A DNA stretch of 64,000 nt. It comes from Paenibacillus radicis (ex Gao et al. 2016). Its GTDB lineage: Bacteria; Bacillota; Bacilli; Paenibacillales; Paenibacillaceae. The first letter of the stretch is position 1; each line of letters opens with the position of its first letter. The translations under genes were made by a program, and so were the position numbers. The DNA is taken from NCBI RefSeq assembly GCF_014641555.1, contig NZ_BMHY01000002.1:219809-283808 (forward strand), written 5' to 3'. Below the pieces are notes generated by a model, which saw only the letters and a list, made by a program, of their open reading frames with translations, was not told where the DNA came from and did not search any database. Shown here one piece after another: positions 54,948-63,872 of this stretch.

Positions 54948-56411
54948 TTGCACGCTAACGTGAGTACGTATCAGGAGGATAAGGAAATCCAGGGCAGACG
55001 CTGGATCATTCTTATCGTTATGAACCTGTTTACTTTTATGGCAACGCTGGACGGGAGTATCGTCAACATTGCGCTGCCGGTTTTATCCAAGGAGCTGGGG
55101 CTGCCGATTGCTCAGATCGAGTGGGTGACGACGGCGTATTTGATGTCAATATGCGCAGCCATTCTGTTTTTCGGAAAATTGGGCGACATTGTCGGGAAGA
55201 TTCGGATTTTCAAAATCGGCACTATTATTTTCATTTTTGGATCGCTGTTATGCGGTTTTAGCGAGTCATTGCCTTTGCTTATCGCATCCAGAGTCGTGCA
55301 AGCACTGGGCGCTTCGATGACGATGGCGAACAGCCAAGGGATCGTCACCGATATCTTTCCCGCTAACGAGCGGGGCAAGGCGCTTGGCTTAATTGGCACC
55401 TTTGTTTCCCTAGGCAGCATTGCCGGACCAAGCTTGGGCGGTATTATCGTATCCACATTGGGCTGGGAATATATTTTCTGGGTCAATGTGCCGATCGGCG
55501 TGGTCGCCATTATTATGGGCTGGAAGCTGCTGCCTCGTGATCTCATTAAAGTGAAGGCGAGAATTGACGTGCCGGGCAGCGCATTATTTGCAGTGTTTAT
55601 TGTAGCGTTATTCGCTGGACTGCTGCTCGGGCAGCAGACAGGCTACAGCAATACCGGAATCATTCTTTCATTAATTGTTGCGGCAGTGGCGTTCGTCTGG
55701 TTTCTTGTCGTTGAGAAAAGACGCGAGCATCCGCTCATCCAGCTGTCGCTGTTCAGCAATCCGTTGTTTTCAGTGAGCATCTTATGCGGATTTCTCGTTT
55801 TTACCGCGAATTTTACCTTTAATATTATTGCTCCATTCTACGCGCAAAACATGCTCGGCTTATCTCCGTTTGATGCTGGATTTCTGCTTATGCTTTTGCC
55901 GATCTGCATGGTTATCGTCGCACCGTTAAGCGGGGCTTTGTCGGATAAAATAGGGTCCGAGCTGCTGACCTTTGCTGGACTGATCGTGATGGTTATCGCG
56001 CAATTTGGTTTTGCGATGCTGCATGAAGGCAGCTCCGTTCCAATCGTTGGACTATGGATTGCCATGCTTGGCATCGGCGGCGGCCTGTTCCAATCGCCCA
56101 ACAATTCGCTTATTATGTCGCAGGTTCCGCGTACGCAATTGGGCTCAGCCGGCAGCGTGAATTCATTGGTGCGGAATGTGGGGATGGTTGTTGGCATCAC
56201 GCTGGCTACGACAATATTATTCCATGTAATGAGCAACAAGGCGGGTCATCGGGTAACCGGTTTGATTCCGGGACGTGATGATATTTTTCTTGCTGGCATG
56301 CATGTCGCGTTTACGACATCCGCATGTATCTGCTTGGCAGCGGCTTTGCTGACAGGGTGGCGAATGTACCAAGCGAAGGTCGTGAAGCGCCGCTCGGAAG
56401 CGAAGGCTTGA
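54948..56411 (+). CDS. MFS drug efflux transporter, 14-helix DHA2 type (EmrB/QacA)
   Basis: About 487 residues with fourteen membrane helices. Typical features are the opening FMATLDGSIVNIALPVLSKEL and the antiporter motif GLIGTFVSLGSIAGPSLGGIIV. It exports drugs against protons. The TTG at 54948 has AAAGGGGG six bases ahead; the open frame further upstream runs into the MarR operators and gene and is rejected. Regulation by the divergent MarR protein is strongly suggested by the two operators. Confidence 0.93.
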   Translation: MHANVSTYQEDKEIQGRRWIILIVMNLFTFMATLDGSIVNIALPVLSKELGLPIAQIEWVTTAYLMSICAAILFFGKLGDIVGKIRIFKIGTIIFIFGSLLCGFSESLPLLIASRVVQALGASMTMANSQGIVTDIFPANERGKALGLIGTFVSLGSIAGPSLGGIIVSTLGWEYIFWVNVPIGVVAIIMGWKLLPRDLIKVKARIDVPGSALFAVFIVALFAGLLLGQQTGYSNTGIILSLIVAAVAFVWFLVVEKRREHPLIQLSLFSNPLFSVSILCGFLVFTANFTFNIIAPFYAQNMLGLSPFDAGFLLMLLPICMVIVAPLSGALSDKIGSELLTFAGLIVMVIAQFGFAMLHEGSSVPIVGLWIAMLGIGGGLFQSPNNSLIMSQVPRTQLGSAGSVNSLVRNVGMVVGITLATTILFHVMSNKAGHRVTGLIPGRDDIFLAGMHVAFTTSACICLAAALLTGWRMYQAKVVKRRSEAKA

Positions 56412-56472
56412 TGGGTGAGAGCTTAAGGCGGCAGTTCGGACGAAATGAAGAAAGTAACAACATTTAACTGGG

Positions 56473-56499
56473 GAGAGACGAGTGCGTCTCTCTTTTTTT
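56473..56499 (+). terminator. Rho-independent terminator
   Basis: GAGAGACG, loop AGTG, CGTCTCTC, then seven T; it ends the DHA2 pump transcript. Confidence 0.92.
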
Positions 56500-56703
56500 G
56501 CGTGTGCAGGTTTAGTATCCGATTAGTTTTCCGCACTGCGCTGCTACCGAAACTGTAGTGTTCAGTCACACATCGGCGGTTACCAGTGGTGCGAGGGAAG
56601 TATGGTGAAATGAAATGCTATGGGATGTGATGTGATGGACAAAGTTTGTTGGAATAAACAGTAATGCTGAGTGAATCTTTCAAGCTACAGCGATGGGAAC
56701 CCA

Positions 56704-56910
56704 CACAGCGAAGCTGGTTCGCTATATAAAGAAGCGAAATTCGTTATAGGAAGAGGCGTGCGGTTCGATATATAAGATAGCGAAACAATTTTCGCATTTC
56801 GTGAACCTAGGTTCTCCAGTAGCGAAATTTAGTTCGCTGCTGCTCAGTGATGCCATCGCAAACATCGGAATAGTGAAGTTAGATTCGCAAAATAGCGAAT
56901 CAGGTTCGTT
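56704..56910. repeat. Family 2 intergenic hairpin repeat, inverted copy
   Basis: Units with GCGAA/TTCGC arms (AGCGAAGCTGGTTCGCT at 56706) lead to a 60-bp core (56779-56838) centred near GAACCTAGGTTC (56803-56814). The core aligns best with the reverse complement of the core at 32619-32678 and has the same length. The rest of the 56412-57141 gap holds the terminator and, at 57072-57077, a TATAAT that may be a -10 box of the next gene. Confidence 0.8.
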
Positions 56911-57141
56911 ATCCTGGATAAGGACAGAGTGGGGAATGAATATCAAGCAACCACATAAAAAGTTAGTTGAAATATGGAGTTAGGCATCGCTGAAAACGGA
57001 AGGATCGGTGAATGAGCTGCACCAAACGACAGCATTCGACAAAACGATTATTTTCGTGGCGATATTTCGGTTATAATGTAGTTTAAGTTTCGGTTTAGGT
57101 CGACTTATAGATTTAAGTTTGGTTGAGCAGGAGGTGCCGGT

Positions 57142-58704
57142 ATGGCATTCACATATTGCAAGGTATTAATTGTAGATGATGAGGCGTTGATTAGACAGGG
57201 AATCAAGCACTTTATGAACTGGGAGCAAGAGGGCTTTCAGATCGTCGGAGAAGCCTCGAACGGGAAAGAGGCGCTAGAGCTGATTGCTGAGCTGCAGCCG
57301 CATATCGTGTTGACGGATATTGTCATGCCGGTGATGGACGGGGAAGAGCTCACCCGGCAAATCAAGCTGCATTATCCCGAAATTGAAATTATCGTACTCA
57401 GCAGCTTTGGGGAGTTCGACTACGTGCGGTCGACATTCCAAAGCGGCGTGAGAGACTATATATTGAAGCCAAAGCTGGATATCGCTCATTTGCTGAACGT
57501 ATTAAAAGACACGGCGAGCAAAATCCCTTCGCTTCGCACGCAGCAATCAGCAGGCGATGCGAAGGTTTCGGTGGAGCTGTTGCTGGAAAAACTGTTGTCC
57601 GGATTCGAAGCCGAATACGACGAGCAAGAGCTCGCCGCTGAGTTTCCTTACCGCTGCTATTGTCTCATTGGTGTCGATCTTAGGGGACGCAACCGGACGA
57701 AGCATCAAATCATCGGCCTGACGAAAAGCTTGCAGGACGAGCTCGATGCCCGGACAGCTGCGGCTGAGGTCGTCTATCGCATACTCCCGACCGATTTGCC
57801 GATGATTGTCTTTCTTCTCAATATGGACCACAACGGTCTCGCTTCCCTTCCCAGCTGGGCGAGGGCGATGACAAGCGTGCTTGTGGAGCATCATGCGGAT
57901 ACGGCCATCGTAGTAGGCGAACCGTTTATGGATATTGCCGAGCTAGGTCACATTTATAAGCAAAGCCTGCTGAAGCTGATGGACTATCATTTTTATTTTC
58001 CGGGCAAACGTCTGCTTGTCTATAACAACCTTCCGGAAACGCCGCAAGGCCTAGAGCCGTTTAATCTGAACCAGTTCACGGAGGAATTCAAACGGGAGCA
58101 CTTTGATGCGGCTTTCAACTATTTAAAGGAGCATGTGCAGGCGATTACAACCAATTATATGACCGATGTGTTTGAATTCAAATCATTCCTCGGTAATTTA
58201 ATCTTCAATATAACAGTGCTTCTAGGCAATATGGATTACAACATCCAACAGCTGGAGGGTAAAAAGTACTTTTATTTCAAAGCAGTTGAAGACGCCCGTC
58301 ATGCGGACGAGGCGGCGGAGGTGCTAAGCGCGTTTATTGAAGAGGCGAAGCAGTGCATTCAGGACCGAGTCGAACAAAGCGGCAACGTCAACATGAGAAG
58401 GCTGCTGGATTATATCGATGAACATTACGCCGAGCCGCTTAATTTGACGGAAATGGCTAAGCATTTTCATTTTAACCCATCGTACTTGTCGAGCTATTTC
58501 TCTACGCATCATAGCGAAGGCTTTATCGATTATCTGCATCGTGTTCGTACGAACAAAGCCTCCGAGCTGCTGCGGGCGGGCTCGGCTCCGATTTCCGAGA
58601 TTAGCGGCTTAGTCGGCTATTCGGATCATAGCTATTTCTGCAAAGTGTTCAAGAAGCATACCGGCTTGTCGCCAAGCCGTTACCGCCAACAATATACGAG
58701 ATAG
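57142..58704 (+). CDS. Response regulator with AraC-type DNA-binding domain (YesN type)
   Basis: 520 residues. The receiver has D59 in HIVLTDIVMPVMDG and K in DYILKPKLD; a middle region of about 270 residues follows, and the C-terminal AraC domain has LNLTEMAKHFHFNPSYLSSYF and APISEISGLVGYSDHSYFCKV. It is the activator partner of the kinase encoded seven bases later. Target is probably the importer that follows. AGGAGGTG precedes the ATG. Confidence 0.93.
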   Translation: MAFTYCKVLIVDDEALIRQGIKHFMNWEQEGFQIVGEASNGKEALELIAELQPHIVLTDIVMPVMDGEELTRQIKLHYPEIEIIVLSSFGEFDYVRSTFQSGVRDYILKPKLDIAHLLNVLKDTASKIPSLRTQQSAGDAKVSVELLLEKLLSGFEAEYDEQELAAEFPYRCYCLIGVDLRGRNRTKHQIIGLTKSLQDELDARTAAAEVVYRILPTDLPMIVFLLNMDHNGLASLPSWARAMTSVLVEHHADTAIVVGEPFMDIAELGHIYKQSLLKLMDYHFYFPGKRLLVYNNLPETPQGLEPFNLNQFTEEFKREHFDAAFNYLKEHVQAITTNYMTDVFEFKSFLGNLIFNITVLLGNMDYNIQQLEGKKYFYFKAVEDARHADEAAEVLSAFIEEAKQCIQDRVEQSGNVNMRRLLDYIDEHYAEPLNLTEMAKHFHFNPSYLSSYFSTHHSEGFIDYLHRVRTNKASELLRAGSAPISEISGLVGYSDHSYFCKVFKKHTGLSPSRYRQQYTR

Positions 58705-58711
58705 GTGAGTT

Positions 58712-60484
58712 ATGAGACGACTATTGGACCGGTTTAAATATAACGGGCTGTTTGTAAAAATGTTCATTATTATGGTTGCCAGCATCGTCGCCGTGTCCAT
58801 CCTTGTGACATGGACGACGATTAATGTGTCGGAACGGGTGTTTATGGAAACGTTCAGTATTACGAACTCCAAAGTTATTGAACAAATCAACAGCCGTATT
58901 GATTCCTTCAATTATTCCATCGTGCTTACTACGAATAAAATTGCGCAAAGCGGCACTATTCGTCAGTTTCTAACCGAGAATGGCGGTACGTCGAGTGAAA
59001 TGAACCAAGCTTTTTACAGAATGGGGCAGCAAATGAACCGGATCAAATCCGGCATGGATGTCTATGAGGTAGGTATTACGGTAACGGGAATTAACGGCAG
59101 AAGCTACGCGACGGTAGACCGTACTTACTGGCCGGTGCCTGACAAGGAGCTTAAGGACCATCCGATTACGAAAAAAGCGCTAGAGCAGCCCACCAAGCTT
59201 ATGTATTTTTACGATGATGCCAAGCGTTCGGGCAAGCCGTATATGGAGCCGACGATTATCGCGGCCAAGACGCTGCTCGACCGTTCCGGAAAAGCATACG
59301 GCATCGTTTATTTTGCGATTAGAGAGCGGGACTTCTCTCAGTTTTATGACGTGAACACGAGCCAAGCGAGCGATGCGATTGTTTTGGATAAGGATGGTCT
59401 GATCATTTCCGCGAACCGTAAGGAATGGATCGGTGAAACCTCAAAGGAGCTCCTGACGGATGTGGAGCAAATCGAAGAGCGTTCGCTCGACTACAAGAAC
59501 GCCCATCTCATGGGCAAAGATCAAATTGTACTATCTGAATATTTAGCCCCATTAGATCTTTATATGGTTAATTTGATCGATAAAAATGCGGCAATCGGCC
59601 AGTTGACCGACACGAAGAGGATCCTTCTCATCGTGATGGCGATTGTGGCGGTTGCCGTTATTATTGTGTTTATTATCTCCAGACGGCTTACGAAATCGTT
59701 GACCCGCCTTGTGAAGCAAATTTCGAATATATCCAAATATGAATTCGACCGTCACGTAACGATCGGTGGCAGTTATGAAACGAAACAGCTTGGCATTGCT
59801 TTCAATGCGATGATCGATGAACTGAATGATTACGTGGGTGAACTGGTGGAGACGCAGAAGCAGCGGCGAAATGCCGAGCTTGAAGCGCTGCAGCAGCAGA
59901 TTAACCCTCATTTTCTGTACAACACACTGGCTTCGGTTAAGTTTATGGTTCAGCAGGGCAGCAAGGATAAAGCGGCTGAAACGATTAATGCCCTTATTTC
60001 ATTGCTCCACAACGCAATCGGCAATATCAGCGAGACGATTACAGTCAGCCAGGAACTGGACAATATGAAAAACTACGTGTTTATCAACCAGATCCGTTAT
60101 GGCGAACGGATTCGGGTCAGTTATTTCATCGCACCGGATTGTTTGGACTATCACGTTCCGAAGCTTATGATTCAGCCTTTTATTGAGAATGCCTTTTTCC
60201 ATGCGTTTAATATTAAGCCGGAGGGGCATATCTACATTATGATCGGGCAGGATGGCGATGCGCTCATGTGCGAAGTTGTAGATAACGGGGACGGTATGGA
60301 ATTATCTAGGGGAAGCAAACTGCCAAATTCATCAAGCAAACGGCAGCTATTCAGCGGAATTGGCGTACGAAACGTAAATGACCGGATTAAATTGCTTTAC
60401 GGAGAAAGCTACGGCGTAACGATTTCAAGTGAATTGGGAGAAGGAACCAGAATCAAAATCCGGATTCCGCTCTTGAAAATCTAA
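58712..60484 (+). CDS. Sensor histidine kinase, YesM type
   Basis: 590 residues: membrane helix (MFIIMVASIVAVSILVTWTT), extracellular sensor, second helix (ILLIVMAIVAVAVIIVFII), HAMP, and His_kinase domain with H400 in QQINPHFLYNTLASV, then the ATPase domain (MIQPFIENAFFHAF, DNGDGMEL, GIGVRNVNDRI). Gene order is response regulator first, the reverse of the pair at 18681-21345. No terminator follows before the importer genes. Confidence 0.93.
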   Translation: MRRLLDRFKYNGLFVKMFIIMVASIVAVSILVTWTTINVSERVFMETFSITNSKVIEQINSRIDSFNYSIVLTTNKIAQSGTIRQFLTENGGTSSEMNQAFYRMGQQMNRIKSGMDVYEVGITVTGINGRSYATVDRTYWPVPDKELKDHPITKKALEQPTKLMYFYDDAKRSGKPYMEPTIIAAKTLLDRSGKAYGIVYFAIRERDFSQFYDVNTSQASDAIVLDKDGLIISANRKEWIGETSKELLTDVEQIEERSLDYKNAHLMGKDQIVLSEYLAPLDLYMVNLIDKNAAIGQLTDTKRILLIVMAIVAVAVIIVFIISRRLTKSLTRLVKQISNISKYEFDRHVTIGGSYETKQLGIAFNAMIDELNDYVGELVETQKQRRNAELEALQQQINPHFLYNTLASVKFMVQQGSKDKAAETINALISLLHNAIGNISETITVSQELDNMKNYVFINQIRYGERIRVSYFIAPDCLDYHVPKLMIQPFIENAFFHAFNIKPEGHIYIMIGQDGDALMCEVVDNGDGMELSRGSKLPNSSSKRQLFSGIGVRNVNDRIKLLYGESYGVTISSELGEGTRIKIRIPLLKI

Positions 60485-60617
60485 TAATTATTCAAATTTA
60501 TATAAATCGTCCAAATCGAATGCAAATGACCAAATCAAGTCATAATAATTGAACAACTCGTTGTAAAGATCGTTCTAACGAGAGAGAAACGCGGGATGAT
60601 ACACTGAAAAAGTAAGT

Positions 60618-60632
60618 GAGGAAACGCTTACA
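60618..60632 (+). promoter_or_regulatory. cre-like site upstream of the binding-protein gene
   Basis: GAGGAAACGCTTACA differs from the cre consensus at two positions and lies 34 bases before the ATG, in the 180-bp region between the kinase and binding-protein genes. Confidence 0.5.
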
Positions 60633-60665
60633 GGAATGCAAACAAATAAATACGGAGGTCTTGTA

Positions 60666-61958
60666 ATGAAAAAATTACTCGTATTACTTTTTGCTACCGT
60701 ACTGGTACTGTCGGCTTGTTCGTCCAAATCGGACAACGGCGGCAACAAAGGCGGTAACGCGGCTGATACAAGCAAGATTACGGTCTGGGCTTGGGATCCA
60801 AACTTCAACATCAAAGCTTTGAATCTGGCTAAAGAAGATTATGCAGCAAAAGATTCGAAACTGACCGTTGATATTATTGAGAACGCACAGAACGATATCG
60901 TTCAAAAGCTGAACACGGGCATGAGCTCGGGCACAACGAAAGGTCTTCCAAACATCGTATTGATCGAGGATTATCGCGCGCAAAGTTTCCTGCAAGCATA
61001 TCCGGACATGTTCTTCGATCTGAGCAGCTACTTCAAAGCTGAAGACTTCGCTGACTACAAACTTGGACCTACAAGCGTAGACGGCAAACACTACGGTCTT
61101 CCATTTGACTCCGGCGCAGCAGGCGTGTTCGTACGTACGGACTACCTGAAAGAAGCGGGCTACACGCTTGCAGACATGCAGGACATCACTTGGGAACAAT
61201 ACATCGAAATCGGTAAAAAGGTTAAAGAAAAAACAGGCAAAAACTGGATTTCCCTTGACCCTACCGACCTCAGCCTTATCCGTATGATGACGCAATCGAC
61301 GGGTGCATGGTACCTGAAAGAAGACGGCAAAACAGCTAACATCGCTGGCAATGAAGCGATGAAAGAAGCGTTTGAAGTTTATGAGAAAATTATGAAAGCC
61401 AACATCGTGAAACCGCATGCGGACTGGAGCCAATTGGTAGCTAACTTCAACTCCGGTGATGTTGCTTCTTATCCGACAGGCAACTGGTTCATGCCTTCGA
61501 TCGCGGCTGAAGCTTCGCAATCCGGCAAATGGGGCGTTGCACCATTGCCAAAACTGTCGAAAACACCTAATTCCGTACACGCAGCAAGCATCGGCGGCAG
61601 CTCGTTCTATGTACTGAACGTTCCTGGCAAAGAAAAAGCAGCTGAGTTCCTTGGCGCTACTTTCGGTTCCGATTCTGACCTGTACCAAAAACTGATTACA
61701 GAAGTAGGCGCTATCGGCACATACAAACCGGCTGCAGCAGGCGATGCTTACAAACAGCCAAATGAATTCTTCGGCGGACAAAAAGTAGTTGAAGACTTCG
61801 CGAAATGGACAGCTGAAGTACCAAAAGTAAACTTCGGTATGCACACTTACGCAATTGAGGACATCCTCGTTGTTGAAATGCAAAACTTCTTGAATGGCAA
61901 GAAGCTGGATCAAGTGTTGAAAGATGCACAAAGCCAAGCAGACGCACAAATTAAATAA
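60666..61958 (+). CDS. Substrate-binding lipoprotein of sugar ABC transporter
   Basis: About 430 residues: lipoprotein signal (KKLLVLLFATVLVLSAC) and a family-1 solute-binding fold (ITVWAWDPNFNIKALNLA, GLPNIVLIEDYRAQSFLQ, GDVASYPTGNWFMPSIA). The start at 60666 follows TACGGAGG; the in-frame ATG at 60636 is discarded. It has markedly optimised codon use (many AAA, GCA, CTG, ACG) relative to its neighbours, consistent with high expression. It feeds the permeases encoded downstream. Confidence 0.94.
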   Translation: MKKLLVLLFATVLVLSACSSKSDNGGNKGGNAADTSKITVWAWDPNFNIKALNLAKEDYAAKDSKLTVDIIENAQNDIVQKLNTGMSSGTTKGLPNIVLIEDYRAQSFLQAYPDMFFDLSSYFKAEDFADYKLGPTSVDGKHYGLPFDSGAAGVFVRTDYLKEAGYTLADMQDITWEQYIEIGKKVKEKTGKNWISLDPTDLSLIRMMTQSTGAWYLKEDGKTANIAGNEAMKEAFEVYEKIMKANIVKPHADWSQLVANFNSGDVASYPTGNWFMPSIAAEASQSGKWGVAPLPKLSKTPNSVHAASIGGSSFYVLNVPGKEKAAEFLGATFGSDSDLYQKLITEVGAIGTYKPAAAGDAYKQPNEFFGGQKVVEDFAKWTAEVPKVNFGMHTYAIEDILVVEMQNFLNGKKLDQVLKDAQSQADAQIK

Positions 61959-61985
61959 TTAAAAAAAGCAACAGACAATGACCTT

Positions 61986-62034
61986 GGACACCCGTCCGCC
62001 AGCGACGATATTGTCGATGGCGGACAGAGTGTCC
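61986..62034 (+). other. Large intercistronic hairpin between binding-protein and permease genes
   Basis: GGACAC/GTGTCC (61986-61991, 62029-62034), TCCGCCA/TGGCGGA (61995-62001, 62018-62024) and CGAC/GTCG (62003-62006, 62013-62016) form a tall interrupted stem. No T run follows, so it is better seen as an RNA stabiliser or partial attenuator that keeps the upstream binding protein in excess. Confidence 0.75.
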
Positions 62035-62117
62035 TTAGGTTGTTGCCATAGTTGCAATAAAAAGAAACCAAGAAACCATACATGTTAGGCTGAATTAAGG
62101 AAGGAGCTGGCGAAGCT

Positions 62118-63014
62118 GTGAAAGAGGCAAGAGCAGGCATGGGCATCAAAGCAAGAACGAATGCCGTAAGTTGGGCATTTATTGCGCTAGCTGTCGTTAT
62201 GATTTGCATATTTTATTTTTATCCGATGATTCAGGCGCTCCTGATGTCGTTTCAATCGGGAACAGGTACGAACCTCTCGTATGTGGGGACGGAGAACTAC
62301 ACGCGACTTTTCAAGGACGCGACCTTTATTGCTGCATTGAAAAATACGTTTATTTACTTAATCGTGCAAGTACCGATCATGATCGTTCTTGCTATGTTTA
62401 TTTCTGTATTGCTTAACGATAGAAATTTGAAATTCAAGGGCTTCTTCCGGACGGCAATTTTCTTGCCAGCCGTTACATCCCTCGTTGCTTACTCGGTTAT
62501 TTTCAAATATTTGTTCGGAAATGAAGGGCTTATTAATACGATGCTGCTGAAGCTGCATCTGATTGCCGATCCGATTCTTTGGATCAGCGACCCGTTCTGG
62601 GCTAAAATTACGATCATAGTCGCCATTACTTGGCGTTGGACCGGATATAACATGATTTTCTATTTATCGGCTTTGCAAAATATCGACAACTCCATATATG
62701 AAGCAGCACGCATTGACGGCGCATCCGCATTCCGGCAGTTCACCCAGATTACGATGCCGCTACTCCGGCCGATCATTTTGTTCACGTCTATTACGTCAAC
62801 AATCGGTACGCTGCAGCTGTTCGACGAGGTTATGAACATTACGAAGGGTGGTCCAGGTAACGCGACCACGACGCTATCGCAATATATTTACAACCTTTCG
62901 TTCAAATATACACCTGACTTTGGTTATGCGGCGACTGTCTCCTATGCCGTCGTTATTCTGATCGTTATCTTCTCGTTCCTTCAGTTCAAACTGGCAGGTG
63001 ATAAAAATGGATAA
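62118..63014 (+). CDS. Carbohydrate ABC transporter permease (MalF type)
   Basis: 298 residues, six membrane helices, EAA loop YEAARIDGASAFRQFTQITMP. GTG start with AAGGAG about 12 bases ahead; a later ATG (MGIKART) is possible. It pairs with the next gene, which overlaps its end by eight bases. Confidence 0.93.
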   Translation: MKEARAGMGIKARTNAVSWAFIALAVVMICIFYFYPMIQALLMSFQSGTGTNLSYVGTENYTRLFKDATFIAALKNTFIYLIVQVPIMIVLAMFISVLLNDRNLKFKGFFRTAIFLPAVTSLVAYSVIFKYLFGNEGLINTMLLKLHLIADPILWISDPFWAKITIIVAITWRWTGYNMIFYLSALQNIDNSIYEAARIDGASAFRQFTQITMPLLRPIILFTSITSTIGTLQLFDEVMNITKGGPGNATTTLSQYIYNLSFKYTPDFGYAATVSYAVVILIVIFSFLQFKLAGDKNG

Positions 63015-63831
63015 ATTGAAAAAGTTTTTAACTTACTTATTCTTAAGCGTTGCTGCGGTCGTCTCCATCTTCCCATTCTTGTGGATGATCTCCAGCGCCA
63101 CGAATAAATCGGTTGACGTGACGAAGGGCAAGCTTATGCCCGGCGCTTTCCTGGGTGAAAACCTGAAGAAGGTCCTCGATACCATTGATATCGGACCTGC
63201 ACTTTGGAATTCGGCTAAAATATCGGTTACCACAACGATTATTGCGCTGCTAATTGCTTCGCTTGCAGGCTACGGCTTTGAGATTTTCCGCAGCAAGGCG
63301 AAGGATCGGATTTTTAGCATTCTGCTTCTGTCGATGATGATTCCGTTCGCGGCAATCATGGTTCCTTTGTACCGGATGTTCGGCGGTATTTCCAAAGTTA
63401 TTCCGGCAATCGGTATCGATACAATGACAGCCGTCATTTTACCGTCAGTTACGACAGCGTTTCTCATATTCTTCTTCCGGCAGAATACAAAGATGTTTCC
63501 GAAGGATATGCTCGAAGCAGGCCGCATTGATGGTCTGAATGAACTGGGTATTTTCTTCCGCATTTATGTGCCGACGATGAAAACGACTTATGCAGCAGCT
63601 GCGATCATTACGTTCATGTCCAGCTGGAACAACTATCTGTGGCCGCTGGTCGTGCTGCAATCGCCGGAGAAAAGAACGATTCCGCTGTTGATCTCGAACT
63701 TGGGCTCCAGCTACGCTCCGGATTACGGCGTAATCATGCTCGTTATTCTGATTGCAACATTGCCTACGGCGATCGTGTTCTTCCTGATGCAGAAGCATTT
63801 TGTGGCAGGTATGACAGGTTCAGTAAAATAA
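63007..63831 (+). CDS. Carbohydrate ABC transporter permease (MalG type)
   Basis: About 274 residues with six membrane helices and the loop LEAGRIDGLNELGIFFRIYVP; the usual EAA motif reads EAG here. The ATG at 63007 is five bases after AGGTGA and overlaps the previous stop codon region, indicating coupled translation. Ends with the MTGSVK tail common in this group. Confidence 0.93.
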   Translation: MDKLKKFLTYLFLSVAAVVSIFPFLWMISSATNKSVDVTKGKLMPGAFLGENLKKVLDTIDIGPALWNSAKISVTTTIIALLIASLAGYGFEIFRSKAKDRIFSILLLSMMIPFAAIMVPLYRMFGGISKVIPAIGIDTMTAVILPSVTTAFLIFFFRQNTKMFPKDMLEAGRIDGLNELGIFFRIYVPTMKTTYAAAAIITFMSSWNNYLWPLVVLQSPEKRTIPLLISNLGSSYAPDYGVIMLVILIATLPTAIVFFLMQKHFVAGMTGSVK

Positions 63832-63872
63832 TCATCTAGATCATGAATGTAGATATGAGGGGGCATTTGGGC

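Noticed and set aside
60684..61949. 421-codon ORF on the minus strand
   Set aside because: It is antisense to the clear binding-protein gene; it has no ribosome binding site and shows no family motif. The strong codon bias of the real gene leaves that frame open.
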